Of a stretch of 64,000 nt of DNA, positions 15,203 to 23,144 are shown piece by piece; the stretch's first letter is position 1; each line of letters opens with the position of its first letter. A program made the translations under genes and the position numbers. The notes beneath the pieces are model-generated. The model did no database searches. It saw only the letters and a list, made by a program, of their open reading frames with translations, and was not told the DNA's origin. The DNA lies in NCBI GenBank assembly GCA_049840875.1, contig JASGJE010000003.1, positions 1-64,000 of the forward strand, given 5' to 3'. The DNA comes from JAFDYH01 sp049840875. Its GTDB lineage: Bacteria; Bacteroidota; Bacteroidia; Chitinophagales; Chitinophagaceae.

Positions 15203-15999
15203 TGAATATACTGGATACGATAGTTGAATATAAGAAGTCAGAAGTCAGGAAACGGAAGTCAGAAGTGAATATTTCGATGTTGGAGAAGTCAGCTCTGTTT
15301 AAACGGGAAATTTTTTCCATAAGAGATTTTTTATTAGATAGCGAAAAAACAGGAATCATCGCAGAGTTTAAAAGAAAGTCGCCATCGAAGGGAGTGATAA
15401 ATGATAAGGTGGATGTCGTGGATGTGACTAAGGGATATACTGATAACGGAGCTTCCTGCTTATCAGTATTAACGGATGAGCATTTTTTTGGTGGGAATGA
15501 TAATGATTTGCTCAGAGCGAGAGTAAATAATATTCCAATTCTCCGGAAAGAGTTTATTGTAGACGAGTACCAGATTGTGGAAGCAAAAAGTATTGGCGCG
15601 GACTTGATTTTACTGATAGCCGCTTGTTTAACGGTAAATGAAGTAAAGCGATTTGCTTCATTTGCAAGGAATCTTGGGTTAGACGTATTACTGGAATTGC
15701 ATGGAGAAGAAGAGTTAGACCATATTTGTAATGAAACCGAAATTGTTGGAATCAATAACCGTAATTTGAAAACATTTGTTGTTGATATTGAAAGAAGTTT
15801 AAGAATGGCGGAGAAGATTCCTTCGGATAAAATTAAGATTGCTGAGAGTGGAATCAGTTCTGTTGAAAATATATTGTTATTTAAAGAAAATGGATTTAAA
15901 GGGTTTTTAATCGGCGAAAATTTTATGAAAGAAGCCGACCCAACGATTGCTTTTGCCCGGTTCGTTAACCAACTAAAGCAAAAGCGATATGAGAGTTAA
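15202..15999 (+). CDS. trpC: Indole-3-glycerol phosphate synthase
   Basis: Closes the indole ring from CdRP. The 265-residue TIM barrel has EFKRKSPSKGVI (catalytic Lys), LRKEFIVDEYQI and the C-terminal phosphate-binding IAESGISS and GFLIGENFM. The N-terminal codons for residues about 11-20 (KKSEVRKRKSEV) contain the same repeat unit that is inserted in trpG (15232-15260), although here the protein length and pattern remain normal. It overlaps trpF by 11 nt. Confidence 0.96.
   Translation: MNILDTIVEYKKSEVRKRKSEVNISMLEKSALFKREIFSIRDFLLDSEKTGIIAEFKRKSPSKGVINDKVDVVDVTKGYTDNGASCLSVLTDEHFFGGNDNDLLRARVNNIPILRKEFIVDEYQIVEAKSIGADLILLIAACLTVNEVKRFASFARNLGLDVLLELHGEEELDHICNETEIVGINNRNLKTFVVDIERSLRMAEKIPSDKIKIAESGISSVENILLFKENGFKGFLIGENFMKEADPTIAFARFVNQLKQKRYES
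15232..15260. repeat. AGTCAGAAGTCAGG-type repeat inside trpC
   Basis: The unit AAGAAGTCAGAAGTCAGG plus AAACGGAAGTC matches the one in trpG at 13304-13331 at 26 of 28 positions and keeps frame. See the trpG and trpC entries. Confidence 0.65.
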
Positions 16000-16621
16000 A
16001 GTATGTGGCATGACTTTACCTGAACAGGCCGGCGCCCTTGAAGAACTGGGTGTTACATTGGCAGGGTTTATTTTTTATCCTAAATCGCCGCGATATATGG
16101 CCAATAAAATATCGCCGGAAAAGATGAAACAAATAAAAGGTCGCATCGCAAAAGTTGGCGTATTTGTGAACGCTTCTTACGATGAATTGATGAAAACCGT
16201 CGAAGATTATCGTCTTGATATGGTGCAGTTGCATGGCGATGAAACACCGAAGTATTGTGAAAAAATTGCCGACTATATCTCAGTCATCAAAGCATTTCGT
16301 ATGGGTGAGAATGATAATGCAGAATGGATGTCGAAGCCTTACCAGGATGTATGTGATATGTTTATGTTCGATACAATGGGCGCTGGCTATGGTGGCACCG
16401 GAAAGAAATTCAACTGGGAATCGTTGACGAATGCCGTAATCAATAAACCATTTTTTTTGAGCGGGGGAATAGAATTGGGCGATGAAGAAAGATTAAAAGA
16501 ATTTCAGAAAACGCCTGTGGCGAAGAATCTTTTTGCAGTTGACATTAACAGCAAATTTGAAATAACGGCGGGTGTGAAAAGTATGGATAAGGTAAAGACG
16601 TTTTGTGAAAATTTGATTTGA
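15989..16621 (+). CDS. trpF: Phosphoribosylanthranilate isomerase
   Basis: Amadori rearrangement of PRA to CdRP by a 210-residue TIM barrel. The N-terminal VKVCGMT carries the catalytic Cys at residue 6, and MFDTMGAGYGGTGKKF carries the general-acid Asp and phosphate loop; FFLSGGIELGD follows. Starts inside the end of trpC, so coupling is likely. It is followed by a GNAT acetyltransferase gene, not directly by trpB. Confidence 0.95.
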   Translation: MRVKVCGMTLPEQAGALEELGVTLAGFIFYPKSPRYMANKISPEKMKQIKGRIAKVGVFVNASYDELMKTVEDYRLDMVQLHGDETPKYCEKIADYISVIKAFRMGENDNAEWMSKPYQDVCDMFMFDTMGAGYGGTGKKFNWESLTNAVINKPFFLSGGIELGDEERLKEFQKTPVAKNLFAVDINSKFEITAGVKSMDKVKTFCENLI

Positions 16622-16636
16622 TTGATTTTATTGTCA

Positions 16637-17131
16637 ATGAATTTGAAGATAAGAATAGCGACCGAGAATGATCTTCAGCAAATGCTGTCGATTTACAATG
16701 ATATTATTCTGCATACAACGGCGGTATACGATTACGAGCCGCATACAATGGAAATGCGAAAAGAATGGTTTGATACAAAAGAGAAGCAAGGATTCCCTGT
16801 ATTTGTTGCCGAAGAGAATGGTGTGATACTTGGCTTTAGTTCAATAGGACCATTTCGTGCATGGGCTGGTTATAAATATTCAGTAGAGAATTCGATATAT
16901 GTAAAGAATGATTGCAGGGGAAAAGGGGTTGGTAAACTTTTATTGCAACCTTTGATAGATGCAACAAAGGAATTGAAAATGCATACGATCATCGCAGGTA
17001 TTGATGCAACGAATGAAGCAAGTTTACGGTTGCACAAACTTTTCGGATTTGAAGAGGTAGCTCATTTTAAACAGGTAGGTTGGAAGTTTGACCGATGGCT
17101 TGATTTGAAATTTTTGCAGAAGATTGTTTGA
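16637..17131 (+). CDS. GNAT N-acetyltransferase (phosphinothricin acetyltransferase-like)
   Basis: Acetyl-CoA-dependent acetyltransferase of 164 residues. RIATENDLQQMLSIYNDI, FRAWAGYKYSVENSIYV, the acetyl-CoA loop DCRGKGVGK and GFEEVAHFKQVGWKF(D)RW match the Pat/Bar subgroup, whose members acetylate the amino group of phosphinothricin, methionine sulfoximine or related amino acids. Its place between trpF and trpB suggests expression under tryptophan control, but no role in the pathway is known. The ATG at 16637 fits homologues. The stop TGA lies at the start of a solo GxxExxY-type repeat end. Confidence 0.88.
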   Translation: MNLKIRIATENDLQQMLSIYNDIILHTTAVYDYEPHTMEMRKEWFDTKEKQGFPVFVAEENGVILGFSSIGPFRAWAGYKYSVENSIYVKNDCRGKGVGKLLLQPLIDATKELKMHTIIAGIDATNEASLRLHKLFGFEEVAHFKQVGWKFDRWLDLKFLQKIV

Positions 17132-17156
17132 ACTGGGATATAGGGATTTTATGATT
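17126..17156 (+). repeat. Solo end of the GxxExxY cassette repeat
   Basis: GTTTGAACTGGGATATAGGG, continuing to 17156, closely resembles the left end of the trp cassette (GTCTGAACTGGGATTTTT). It again begins across a gene's stop codon (the GNAT TGA), but no GxxExxY gene or right end follows before trpB at 17202. Probably a relic of an excised or decayed cassette. Confidence 0.5.
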
Positions 17157-17201
17157 AATGAAATAACAGCCAAATAGAAATACAAAAGTTAAGAACAGAA
17201 A

Positions 17202-18443
17202 ATGATAACTACACAAATAAGCAAGAAGCCAAGTGAACAGGGATATTATGGCAAATTCGGAGGAGCTTATATTCCCGAAATGCTGCATCGTAACGTGGAA
17301 GAATTGCGTACTAAATATCTCGATATTATTTACGAAGATTCTTTTCAGAAAGAATTTGGTGGTCTTTTAAAAGATTATGCCGGTCGTCCGACACCGTTAT
17401 ATTTTGCAGAGAGATTAAGTAAGCAATTCAATACAAAGATTTACCTGAAACGTGAAGATCTTTGTCATACCGGCGCACATAAAATAAATAATACCATTGG
17501 TCAGATATTACTGGCACAGCGGTTGGGCAAAAAAAGAATTATTGCAGAAACAGGAGCAGGCCAACATGGTGTGGCTACGGCAACTGTTTGTGCTCTGAAA
17601 GGTGTTGAGTGCATCGTGTATATGGGGGAGAAGGATATAGAACGCCAGGCGCCAAACGTTGCAAGAATGAAAATGCTTGGCGCAACAGTAATACCTGCGA
17701 CGAGCGGAAGTAAAACGTTGAAGGATGCTACGAATGAAGCTATCCGCGACTGGATCAATAATCCGAATGATACACACTATATAATCGGAAGTGTTGTAGG
17801 CCCGCACCCTTATCCTGATATGGTAGCGAGATTTCAGTCTGTTATCAGCGAAGAAATCATGTGGCAGTTGAAAGAAAAAACAGGAACGGAACTACCAGAC
17901 TATGTTATTGCATGTGTTGGAGGGGGCAGCAACGCCGCCGGAGCGTTTTATCATTTCATTGAAGAAGATGTGAAACTGATTGCAGTTGAAGCAGCCGGGT
18001 TGGGAGTGAATAGCGGTTATAGCGCTGCTACAACACAGTTAGGAAAACCCGGTGTATTGCATGGCAGCAAAAGTTTCGTGATGCAAACGGAAGATGGGCA
18101 AGTTGTCGAACCACACAGCATTTCCGCTGGGTTGGATTATCCCGGCATTGGCCCCATGCATGCCTATCTTTTTGAAAGTGGTCGCGGCGTGTTTTTAAGT
18201 GCAACAGACGAAGAAGCATTGAAGGCGGCATTTAATCTTGCAAAACTGGAAGGAATAATCCCCGCATTGGAAAGTGCCCATGCATTAGCAGCTTTAGAAC
18301 AAATGAAGTTTGAAAAAGATGATAAAGTAGTTGTTTGTTTGAGTGGAAGAGGGGATAAAGATCTGGCGACGTACATGAAAGCGATGGAAGAACCTCACCC
18401 CAACCCTCTCCTGGAGGAGAGGGGCTCGAACCCTAAAGAATAA
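17202..18443 (+). CDS. trpB: Tryptophan synthase beta subunit
   Basis: PLP enzyme condensing indole and serine. GAHKINN gives the Schiff-base Lys94, and GVGGGSNAAGAF-like CVGGGSNAAGAFYHF binds the PLP phosphate; ETGAGQHGVATAT carries the catalytic Glu. The enzyme core is complete at about residue 397. The last 16 residues (PHPNPLLEERGSNPKE) are encoded by the left repeat of the DUF559 cassette, so the native stop codon has been lost and replaced. The trpA gene is 486 nt downstream because of that insertion. Confidence 0.97.
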   Translation: MITTQISKKPSEQGYYGKFGGAYIPEMLHRNVEELRTKYLDIIYEDSFQKEFGGLLKDYAGRPTPLYFAERLSKQFNTKIYLKREDLCHTGAHKINNTIGQILLAQRLGKKRIIAETGAGQHGVATATVCALKGVECIVYMGEKDIERQAPNVARMKMLGATVIPATSGSKTLKDATNEAIRDWINNPNDTHYIIGSVVGPHPYPDMVARFQSVISEEIMWQLKEKTGTELPDYVIACVGGGSNAAGAFYHFIEEDVKLIAVEAAGLGVNSGYSAATTQLGKPGVLHGSKSFVMQTEDGQVVEPHSISAGLDYPGIGPMHAYLFESGRGVFLSATDEEALKAAFNLAKLEGIIPALESAHALAALEQMKFEKDDKVVVCLSGRGDKDLATYMKAMEEPHPNPLLEERGSNPKE

Positions 18444-18924
18444 AATCTATGACTGATTCGTACAGAAATAACTTACATAAAGGAGCGATTGGTAAATTGT
18501 TTGAATACTCAAGAGATTTAAGACAGGTGTCTACGGAGGCAGAAAAAATGTTATGGACGGAATTAAGAAATAGAAAACTAAATGGATTAAAATTTAGAAG
18601 ACAACATCCGATTGACAAATATATCGCTGATTTTTATTGCCATGAAACGAAATTGGTTATAGAACTTGATGGAGAGATACATGATGTCAAGGAGAATAAC
18701 GATTATGATAAGGCAAGAACAGTCGAGTTGAAAGAACAACAAATTACGGTGATCAGATTTCGAAACGATGAGATCGTGAATAGCATGCAAACAGTTTTGC
18801 AAGAAATTTTAGAGGTTTTGAACATGCTGGGAAAAGAATAAATGTTGACAGGTCAATTATTTAGTTTATAAATAAAAGAAAGCCCGGCCTCCCTCTCCTC
18901 AAGGAGAGGGAACGAGGGTGAGGT
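18392..18924 (+). mobile_element. Inverted-repeat cassette carrying a DUF559 gene
   Basis: Outer arms ACCTCACCC (18392-18400) and GGGTGAGGT (18916-18924) are perfect inverted repeats. Each end also holds its own hairpin of CCCTCTCCT / AGGAGAGGG (18404-18423 and 18891-18910). Between them lies a single gene for a DUF559 protein. The cassette interrupts trpB and trpA in the operon's direction and supplies the end of trpB. Its repeat is unrelated to those of the other cassettes. Confidence 0.6.
18449..18841 (+). CDS. DUF559 domain protein (Vsr/PD-(D/E)XK nuclease-like)
   Basis: Product of 130 residues with the DUF559 core: LRQVSTEAEKMLWTELRNRKL, FRRQHPIDKYIADFYCHE, then VIELDGEIHD. Asp61, Glu72, Asp74 and His78 correspond to the metal-binding residues of very-short-patch-repair-like endonucleases, so a DNA endonuclease is plausible, though the family is uncharacterised. 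It is the sole gene of an inverted-repeat cassette between trpB and trpA and starts 6 nt after the altered trpB stop. Confidence 0.87.
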   Translation: MTDSYRNNLHKGAIGKLFEYSRDLRQVSTEAEKMLWTELRNRKLNGLKFRRQHPIDKYIADFYCHETKLVIELDGEIHDVKENNDYDKARTVELKEQQITVIRFRNDEIVNSMQTVLQEILEVLNMLGKE

Positions 18925-18929
18925 AAATT

Positions 18930-19718
18930 ATGAACCGACTTGAAGAATTATTTGCGAAAAAGAAAAGCAAAGTACTGAATGTCTATTGCACAGCAGGTTT
19001 TCCCGAACCTGATAGTACATTGACCGTAATAAAATCATTGCAGGACAATGGAGCTGATATTATAGAATTGGGGATGCCTTATAGTGATCCTCTTGCAGAC
19101 GGGCCGGTGATACAGGCCAGCAGCACAAAAGCATTAGCCAATGGAATGACAATTGCTAAATTGTTTGAGCAGTTACGTGGCTTTCGCAATTCAGCATTGG
19201 GGACCGTTGGTATTTATGTACCAGTCATTTTAATGGGGTATATGAACCCGGTTTTACAATATGGGTTTGAAAAATTTTGCCAGCACGCAGCTGATATTCC
19301 CGTTGACGGTTTGATATTGCCTGATCTTCCGGAGTTTGAATTCGAAAATGAATATGGACCAATCATGCAACGATATGGACTTAATTTCGTTTTTCTCGTA
19401 ACACCTGAAACTTCAGAAGAACGTGTAAAAAAACTGGATGCATTAAGTTCTGGATTTCTATACGCCGTCTCTTCATCATCAACTACAGGTAAGGATAAGA
19501 ATATGGTAGATGTGGATGCATACCTGCGGCGATTGAAAAGTTACAATCTGAAGAACCCTGTGCTGGTTGGTTTTGGTATTAAAGACAAAGAAAGTTTTGA
19601 TGCAGCTTGTAAACATTCTAACGGCGCGATCATTGGGACAGCCTACATTAATGCTTTAGCGAACGGTAATAACGTAGAAGAGTCAACAAAATCTTTTCTT
19701 CAACCAATTCTTTCCTGA
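18930..19718 (+). CDS. trpA: Tryptophan synthase alpha subunit
   Basis: Cleaves indole-3-glycerol phosphate to indole for TrpB. The 262-residue TIM barrel carries the catalytic Glu46 and Asp57 in IIELGMPYSDPLADGP, GLILPDLPEFE, and the phosphate-binding VGFGIKDKES and GAIIGTAYINAL. It starts 6 nt after the DUF559 cassette. hisH begins only 23 nt after its stop, with no terminator, which ties the second his gene block to the trp transcript. Confidence 0.97.
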   Translation: MNRLEELFAKKKSKVLNVYCTAGFPEPDSTLTVIKSLQDNGADIIELGMPYSDPLADGPVIQASSTKALANGMTIAKLFEQLRGFRNSALGTVGIYVPVILMGYMNPVLQYGFEKFCQHAADIPVDGLILPDLPEFEFENEYGPIMQRYGLNFVFLVTPETSEERVKKLDALSSGFLYAVSSSSTTGKDKNMVDVDAYLRRLKSYNLKNPVLVGFGIKDKESFDAACKHSNGAIIGTAYINALANGNNVEESTKSFLQPILS

Positions 19719-19741
19719 GATCCAGGCAATCCATTCAACTT

Positions 19742-20335
19742 ATGGAGCTGACAATTATAAAATACAACGCTGGTAATATTCAATCAGTATTATACGCACT
19801 GGAAAGAATTGGCGTTAGCGCTATCGTGACAGACGATATTGAGCAAATACAAAAGGCAGATAAGGTGATATTTCCGGGCGTAGGCGAAGCGAGCACGGCG
19901 ATGAATTATCTTAAAGAACGAAATTTGGATGTGCTGATTAAGAGCTTAAAACAACCTGTTTTAGGGATATGTTTGGGCTTGCAGTTGATGTGTAAATATT
20001 CTGAAGAAAACGATACCGCTTGTATGGGTATATTCGATGAAAAGGTAAAGTTGTTCAAACCAATGCAGGATTCCGGTGTGAAAGTTCCTCAGATCGGTTG
20101 GAATACTATCTATGATTTGCAGACAAAGCTCTTTGCAGAAGTTGCAGAAAACAGTTATTGTTATTTTGTTCATGGCTATTATGCCGCTTCTGGAAAGCAC
20201 ACGATAGCAACGACTGATTATGTGCAACCATATAGCTCGGCATTGCACCGGAATAATTTCTATGGAGTGCAGTTTCATCCGGAGAAATCGGCAACAACAG
20301 GAGAAAAGATTATAAAAAATTTTCTTAGCCTTTAA
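19742..20335 (+). CDS. hisH: Imidazole glycerol phosphate synthase, glutamine amidotransferase subunit
   Basis: Delivers ammonia from glutamine to HisF. The catalytic triad is visible: Cys77 in GICLGLQLM and His179/Glu181 in VQFHPEKS. The VIFPGVGEAS oxyanion segment is also intact. At 197 residues it has normal length. It abuts the next gene with no spacing. It follows trpA directly, so this his block appears to lack its own leader and attenuator. Confidence 0.96.
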   Translation: MELTIIKYNAGNIQSVLYALERIGVSAIVTDDIEQIQKADKVIFPGVGEASTAMNYLKERNLDVLIKSLKQPVLGICLGLQLMCKYSEENDTACMGIFDEKVKLFKPMQDSGVKVPQIGWNTIYDLQTKLFAEVAENSYCYFVHGYYAASGKHTIATTDYVQPYSSALHRNNFYGVQFHPEKSATTGEKIIKNFLSL

Positions 20336-21469
20336 ATGAATACCACGGAAGCGAAGCTTGCAGATGTATGGCAACTGAGACAGGAAGTAATGTATCCGGG
20401 CAGTGAACTTTCTGTTGTGCAATTAGAAGATGATGATAAAGGAACTCATCTTGGGATGTATGAACAACAGGAGTTGGTTTCGGTAATTTCATTATTTATC
20501 CGGAATAATGAATTGCAGTTCAGAAAATTTGCCACAAAAAAGAAAAAACAAAATAAAGGACTCGGTACTGCATTGCTGAATGAGGTGTTCGCTATTGCAA
20601 AAGAGAAAAAATGCAAATCAGTTTGGTGTAATGCACGGAGAGATGCAACAAGTTTTTATAAAAAATGGGGAATGCGTGAAGTTGGTGACAGCTGGGTAAA
20701 GAACGGGATTGAATTTGTTATCATGAAAAAAGAATTGGGCATGCAGATAATACCGGCAATTGATATTATTGATGGTAAATGTGTTCGTTTAACGGAAGGT
20801 GATTATGCACAAAAAAAGATTTACAACGAACATCCTTTAGAAGTAGCGAAGGAATTTGAAGATGCAGGTTTACGCCGCTTACATCTTGTTGATCTCGATG
20901 GAGCAAAAGCCGGAGCAGTGAAGAATTGGAAAGTGCTTGAAGCGATTACAGGTAAAACATCGCTTGTTGTAGATTTTGGCGGCGGCATAAAAACAGCCAA
21001 AGATGTTCAGATTGTTTTCGAGTCAGGTTCAGCATTTGCAACCGTAGGAAGCATTGCTGTGAAGAACGAAGAAGAGTTTGTGAAGTGGTTATCACATTAT
21101 GGTGCAGACAAATTTTTATTGGGTGCAGATGTAAAAGACGAAAAAATTGCAGTCAGTGGCTGGCTGGAGAAAACGGATATCTGGATTTATGATTTTGTCG
21201 AAAAATATATCCGGCATGGCGTTCAGCAGATATTTTGTACCGATGTAAGTAAAGATGGAAAGCTCGAAGGGCCATCCATCGATCTTTATAAAAAGATCAT
21301 TGAGAAATTTCCAGCTCTTCATTTTATAGCGAGCGGAGGAGTCAGTTCCATAATAGATGTTGAAACACTTCAGCAGATCGGTTGCCGTGGAGTGATTATC
21401 GGGAAGGCTATTTATGAAAACAGGATTTCGCTGCAGGAATTAAAAACATTTTCATATGAGCATTCATGA
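20336..21469 (+). CDS. hisA: Fusion of a GNAT acetyltransferase domain and phosphoribosylformimino isomerase HisA
   Basis: One uninterrupted 377-codon frame. Residues 1-135 form a GNAT domain with LQFRKFATKKKKQNKGLGTALLNEV-type acetyl-CoA segment (about 60-85) and SFYKKWGMREVGDSW. Residues 136-377 are a complete HisA TIM barrel: MQIIPAIDIIDGKCVRL, HLVDLDGAKAG, VVDFGGGIK, FCTDVSKDGKLEGP and IASGGVSS. HisA isomerises ProFAR in histidine synthesis. An internal ATG at 20741 sits exactly at the native HisA start, so separate initiation is possible as well as a true fusion. Usual HisA is about 240 residues. What the GNAT part acetylates is unknown. Confidence 0.92.
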   Translation: MNTTEAKLADVWQLRQEVMYPGSELSVVQLEDDDKGTHLGMYEQQELVSVISLFIRNNELQFRKFATKKKKQNKGLGTALLNEVFAIAKEKKCKSVWCNARRDATSFYKKWGMREVGDSWVKNGIEFVIMKKELGMQIIPAIDIIDGKCVRLTEGDYAQKKIYNEHPLEVAKEFEDAGLRRLHLVDLDGAKAGAVKNWKVLEAITGKTSLVVDFGGGIKTAKDVQIVFESGSAFATVGSIAVKNEEEFVKWLSHYGADKFLLGADVKDEKIAVSGWLEKTDIWIYDFVEKYIRHGVQQIFCTDVSKDGKLEGPSIDLYKKIIEKFPALHFIASGGVSSIIDVETLQQIGCRGVIIGKAIYENRISLQELKTFSYEHS

Positions 21470-22085
21470 TTTTTGGTTGTTTGCAATTGCTGCTTTTCTT
21501 TTAAATATCACACCAGGTAATGACATGTTGTTTGTTATAACCAGGAGTTCGGGACAAGGTATAAAAGCAGGGATCATTTGTTCGCTTGGTATCATGGTAG
21601 GATGTCTCGTGCATATTTTTGCCGCGGTTATCGGGTTGTCAGCAATAATTGCGAGTTCTGCGGTGGCGTTCAACATTATTAAATACATCGGTGCAGCGTA
21701 TCTTATTTACCTCGGTATTCAATCTTTAATCAAAAAAAAGAAAGCGTTTAATATAGAAGCGAAAATTCAGGAATTATCATACAAAAAATTATTCTGGCAG
21801 GGTGTTTTTACAAATGCTTTAAACCCAAAAGTTGCTTTATTTTTTCTCGCTTTCCTTCCACAATTTGTAGATATACGTTCGGCTGATTCACAACTGCAAA
21901 TATTATTTCTTGGAATATGGTTTGATGTTTCCGGCACTATAGTAAACATTCTTGTTGCGGTTCTGTTTGGAAAAATCGGCAATTGGTTAAGCCGGTCGCC
22001 ACGATTTATTCAATGGCAGGAACGGATAACTGGTACTGTACTTATCGCCTTGGGAATAAAAGTGGCGTTGAGTTCAAAAAAATAA
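21456..22085 (+). CDS. LysE/RhtB family amino acid exporter
   Basis: Inner-membrane protein of 209 residues with about six hydrophobic segments. LLNITPGNDMLFVITRSSGQG (first helix and loop) and KLFWQGVFTNALNPKVALFFLAFLPQF are LysE/RhtB signatures. These permeases export amino acids or their analogues. It overlaps hisA by 14 nt and ends one base before hisF, so it is embedded in the his block; export of histidine or an intermediate is an attractive but unproven idea. Confidence 0.9.
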   Translation: MSIHDFWLFAIAAFLLNITPGNDMLFVITRSSGQGIKAGIICSLGIMVGCLVHIFAAVIGLSAIIASSAVAFNIIKYIGAAYLIYLGIQSLIKKKKAFNIEAKIQELSYKKLFWQGVFTNALNPKVALFFLAFLPQFVDIRSADSQLQILFLGIWFDVSGTIVNILVAVLFGKIGNWLSRSPRFIQWQERITGTVLIALGIKVALSSKK

Positions 22086-22086
22086 T

Positions 22087-22845
22087 ATGCTTACAAAAAG
22101 AATCATACCCTGTCTCGACATTAAAGACGGCAGAACGGTAAAAGGAACCAATTTCGTCAACCTGCGTGATGCCGGTGATCCTGTAGAATTAGGCGCCGTA
22201 TATGCAAAAGAGGGTGCGGACGAGTTGGTGTTTCTTGATATTACTGCAACCGTAGAAAAAAGAAAAACATTAAGCGAACTGGTAAATAAAATTGCTCACC
22301 ACATCAATATACCGTTTACAGTCGGTGGCGGTATCAGCAGTGTGGAAGATGTGAGTGTGTTGCTACAAAATGGCGCTGATAAGATTTCAGTGAACACATC
22401 TGCATTTAAAAATCCGCAATTAATAAATGAGTTGTCAAAGGAGTTCGGCAGCCAATGTGTTGTACTGGCAATCGATACAAAGAAAGAAGAAGACGGTGAA
22501 TGGTATGTATACCTGAATGGCGGCAGAACGAAGACGGACAAAAAATGTTTCGACTGGGCGAAAGAAGCAGTAGAACGTGGCGCCGGTGAGATATTGCTAA
22601 CGTCTATGAACCATGACGGGACAAAGCAGGGATTCGCACTTGACATCACTAAACAATTGTCTAGTCACTTGTCAGTGCCTGTTATCGCTTCTGGCGGAGG
22701 TGGTACAATTCAGCATTTTGAAGACGTTTTTAAAAATGCAAATGCAGATGCGGCGCTCGCAGCGAGTATCTTTCACTTCAAAGAAATTGCGATACCGGAC
22801 TTAAAAAAGCAGCTACAACAAAAAGGCCTCACCATCAGGCTCTGA
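22087..22845 (+). CDS. hisF: Imidazole glycerol phosphate synthase, cyclase subunit
   Basis: Uses ammonia from HisH to turn PRFAR into imidazole glycerol phosphate and AICAR. The 252-residue barrel has the two catalytic aspartates, Asp11 (CLDIKDG) and Asp130 (LAIDTKK), and the phosphate-binding VGGGIS and ASGGGGT loops. It follows the LysE gene with one base between. Confidence 0.97.
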   Translation: MLTKRIIPCLDIKDGRTVKGTNFVNLRDAGDPVELGAVYAKEGADELVFLDITATVEKRKTLSELVNKIAHHINIPFTVGGGISSVEDVSVLLQNGADKISVNTSAFKNPQLINELSKEFGSQCVVLAIDTKKEEDGEWYVYLNGGRTKTDKKCFDWAKEAVERGAGEILLTSMNHDGTKQGFALDITKQLSSHLSVPVIASGGGGTIQHFEDVFKNANADAALAASIFHFKEIAIPDLKKQLQQKGLTIRL

Positions 22846-22875
22846 TTTGCAGACTTTTAATAAACAGGCAATAGT

Positions 22876-23094
22876 GTGGATGGTTATGAGTATTGGCGAT
22901 TTAGAGCGATATTTGCAGGAGAAATTCAAATCGTGATCCTTTTAGTTTTCATTACTGGCCTGATCATTTCATTTTCATTTGTGTATTTGATAGAGATGAG
23001 AAAACGGAAAAGAAGGAAATGGGTAAAGGAAAACAATAGAGGGAAATTCGAGTACATGAGGAAAATAATTCAGGATAGCGATTTTGAAGATTAG
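22876..23094 (+). CDS. Small single-span membrane protein, unknown
   Basis: A 72-codon frame with a GTG start between hisF and hisIE, in the operon's direction. Residues about 15-38 (IQIVILLVFITGLIISFSFV) form one transmembrane helix, followed by a strongly basic segment EMRKRKRRKW and an acidic end. I recognise no family. The hydrophobic-then-basic layout and its position argue for a real gene, the GTG start and short length against. The gap it fills is about 300 nt and holds nothing else recognisable. Confidence 0.45.
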   Translation: MDGYEYWRFRAIFAGEIQIVILLVFITGLIISFSFVYLIEMRKRKRRKWVKENNRGKFEYMRKIIQDSDFED

Positions 23095-23144
23095 AAGAAG
23101 CGACAGACTCGATGTATTAATGGTTGACAGGAAATAAAAGAAGC

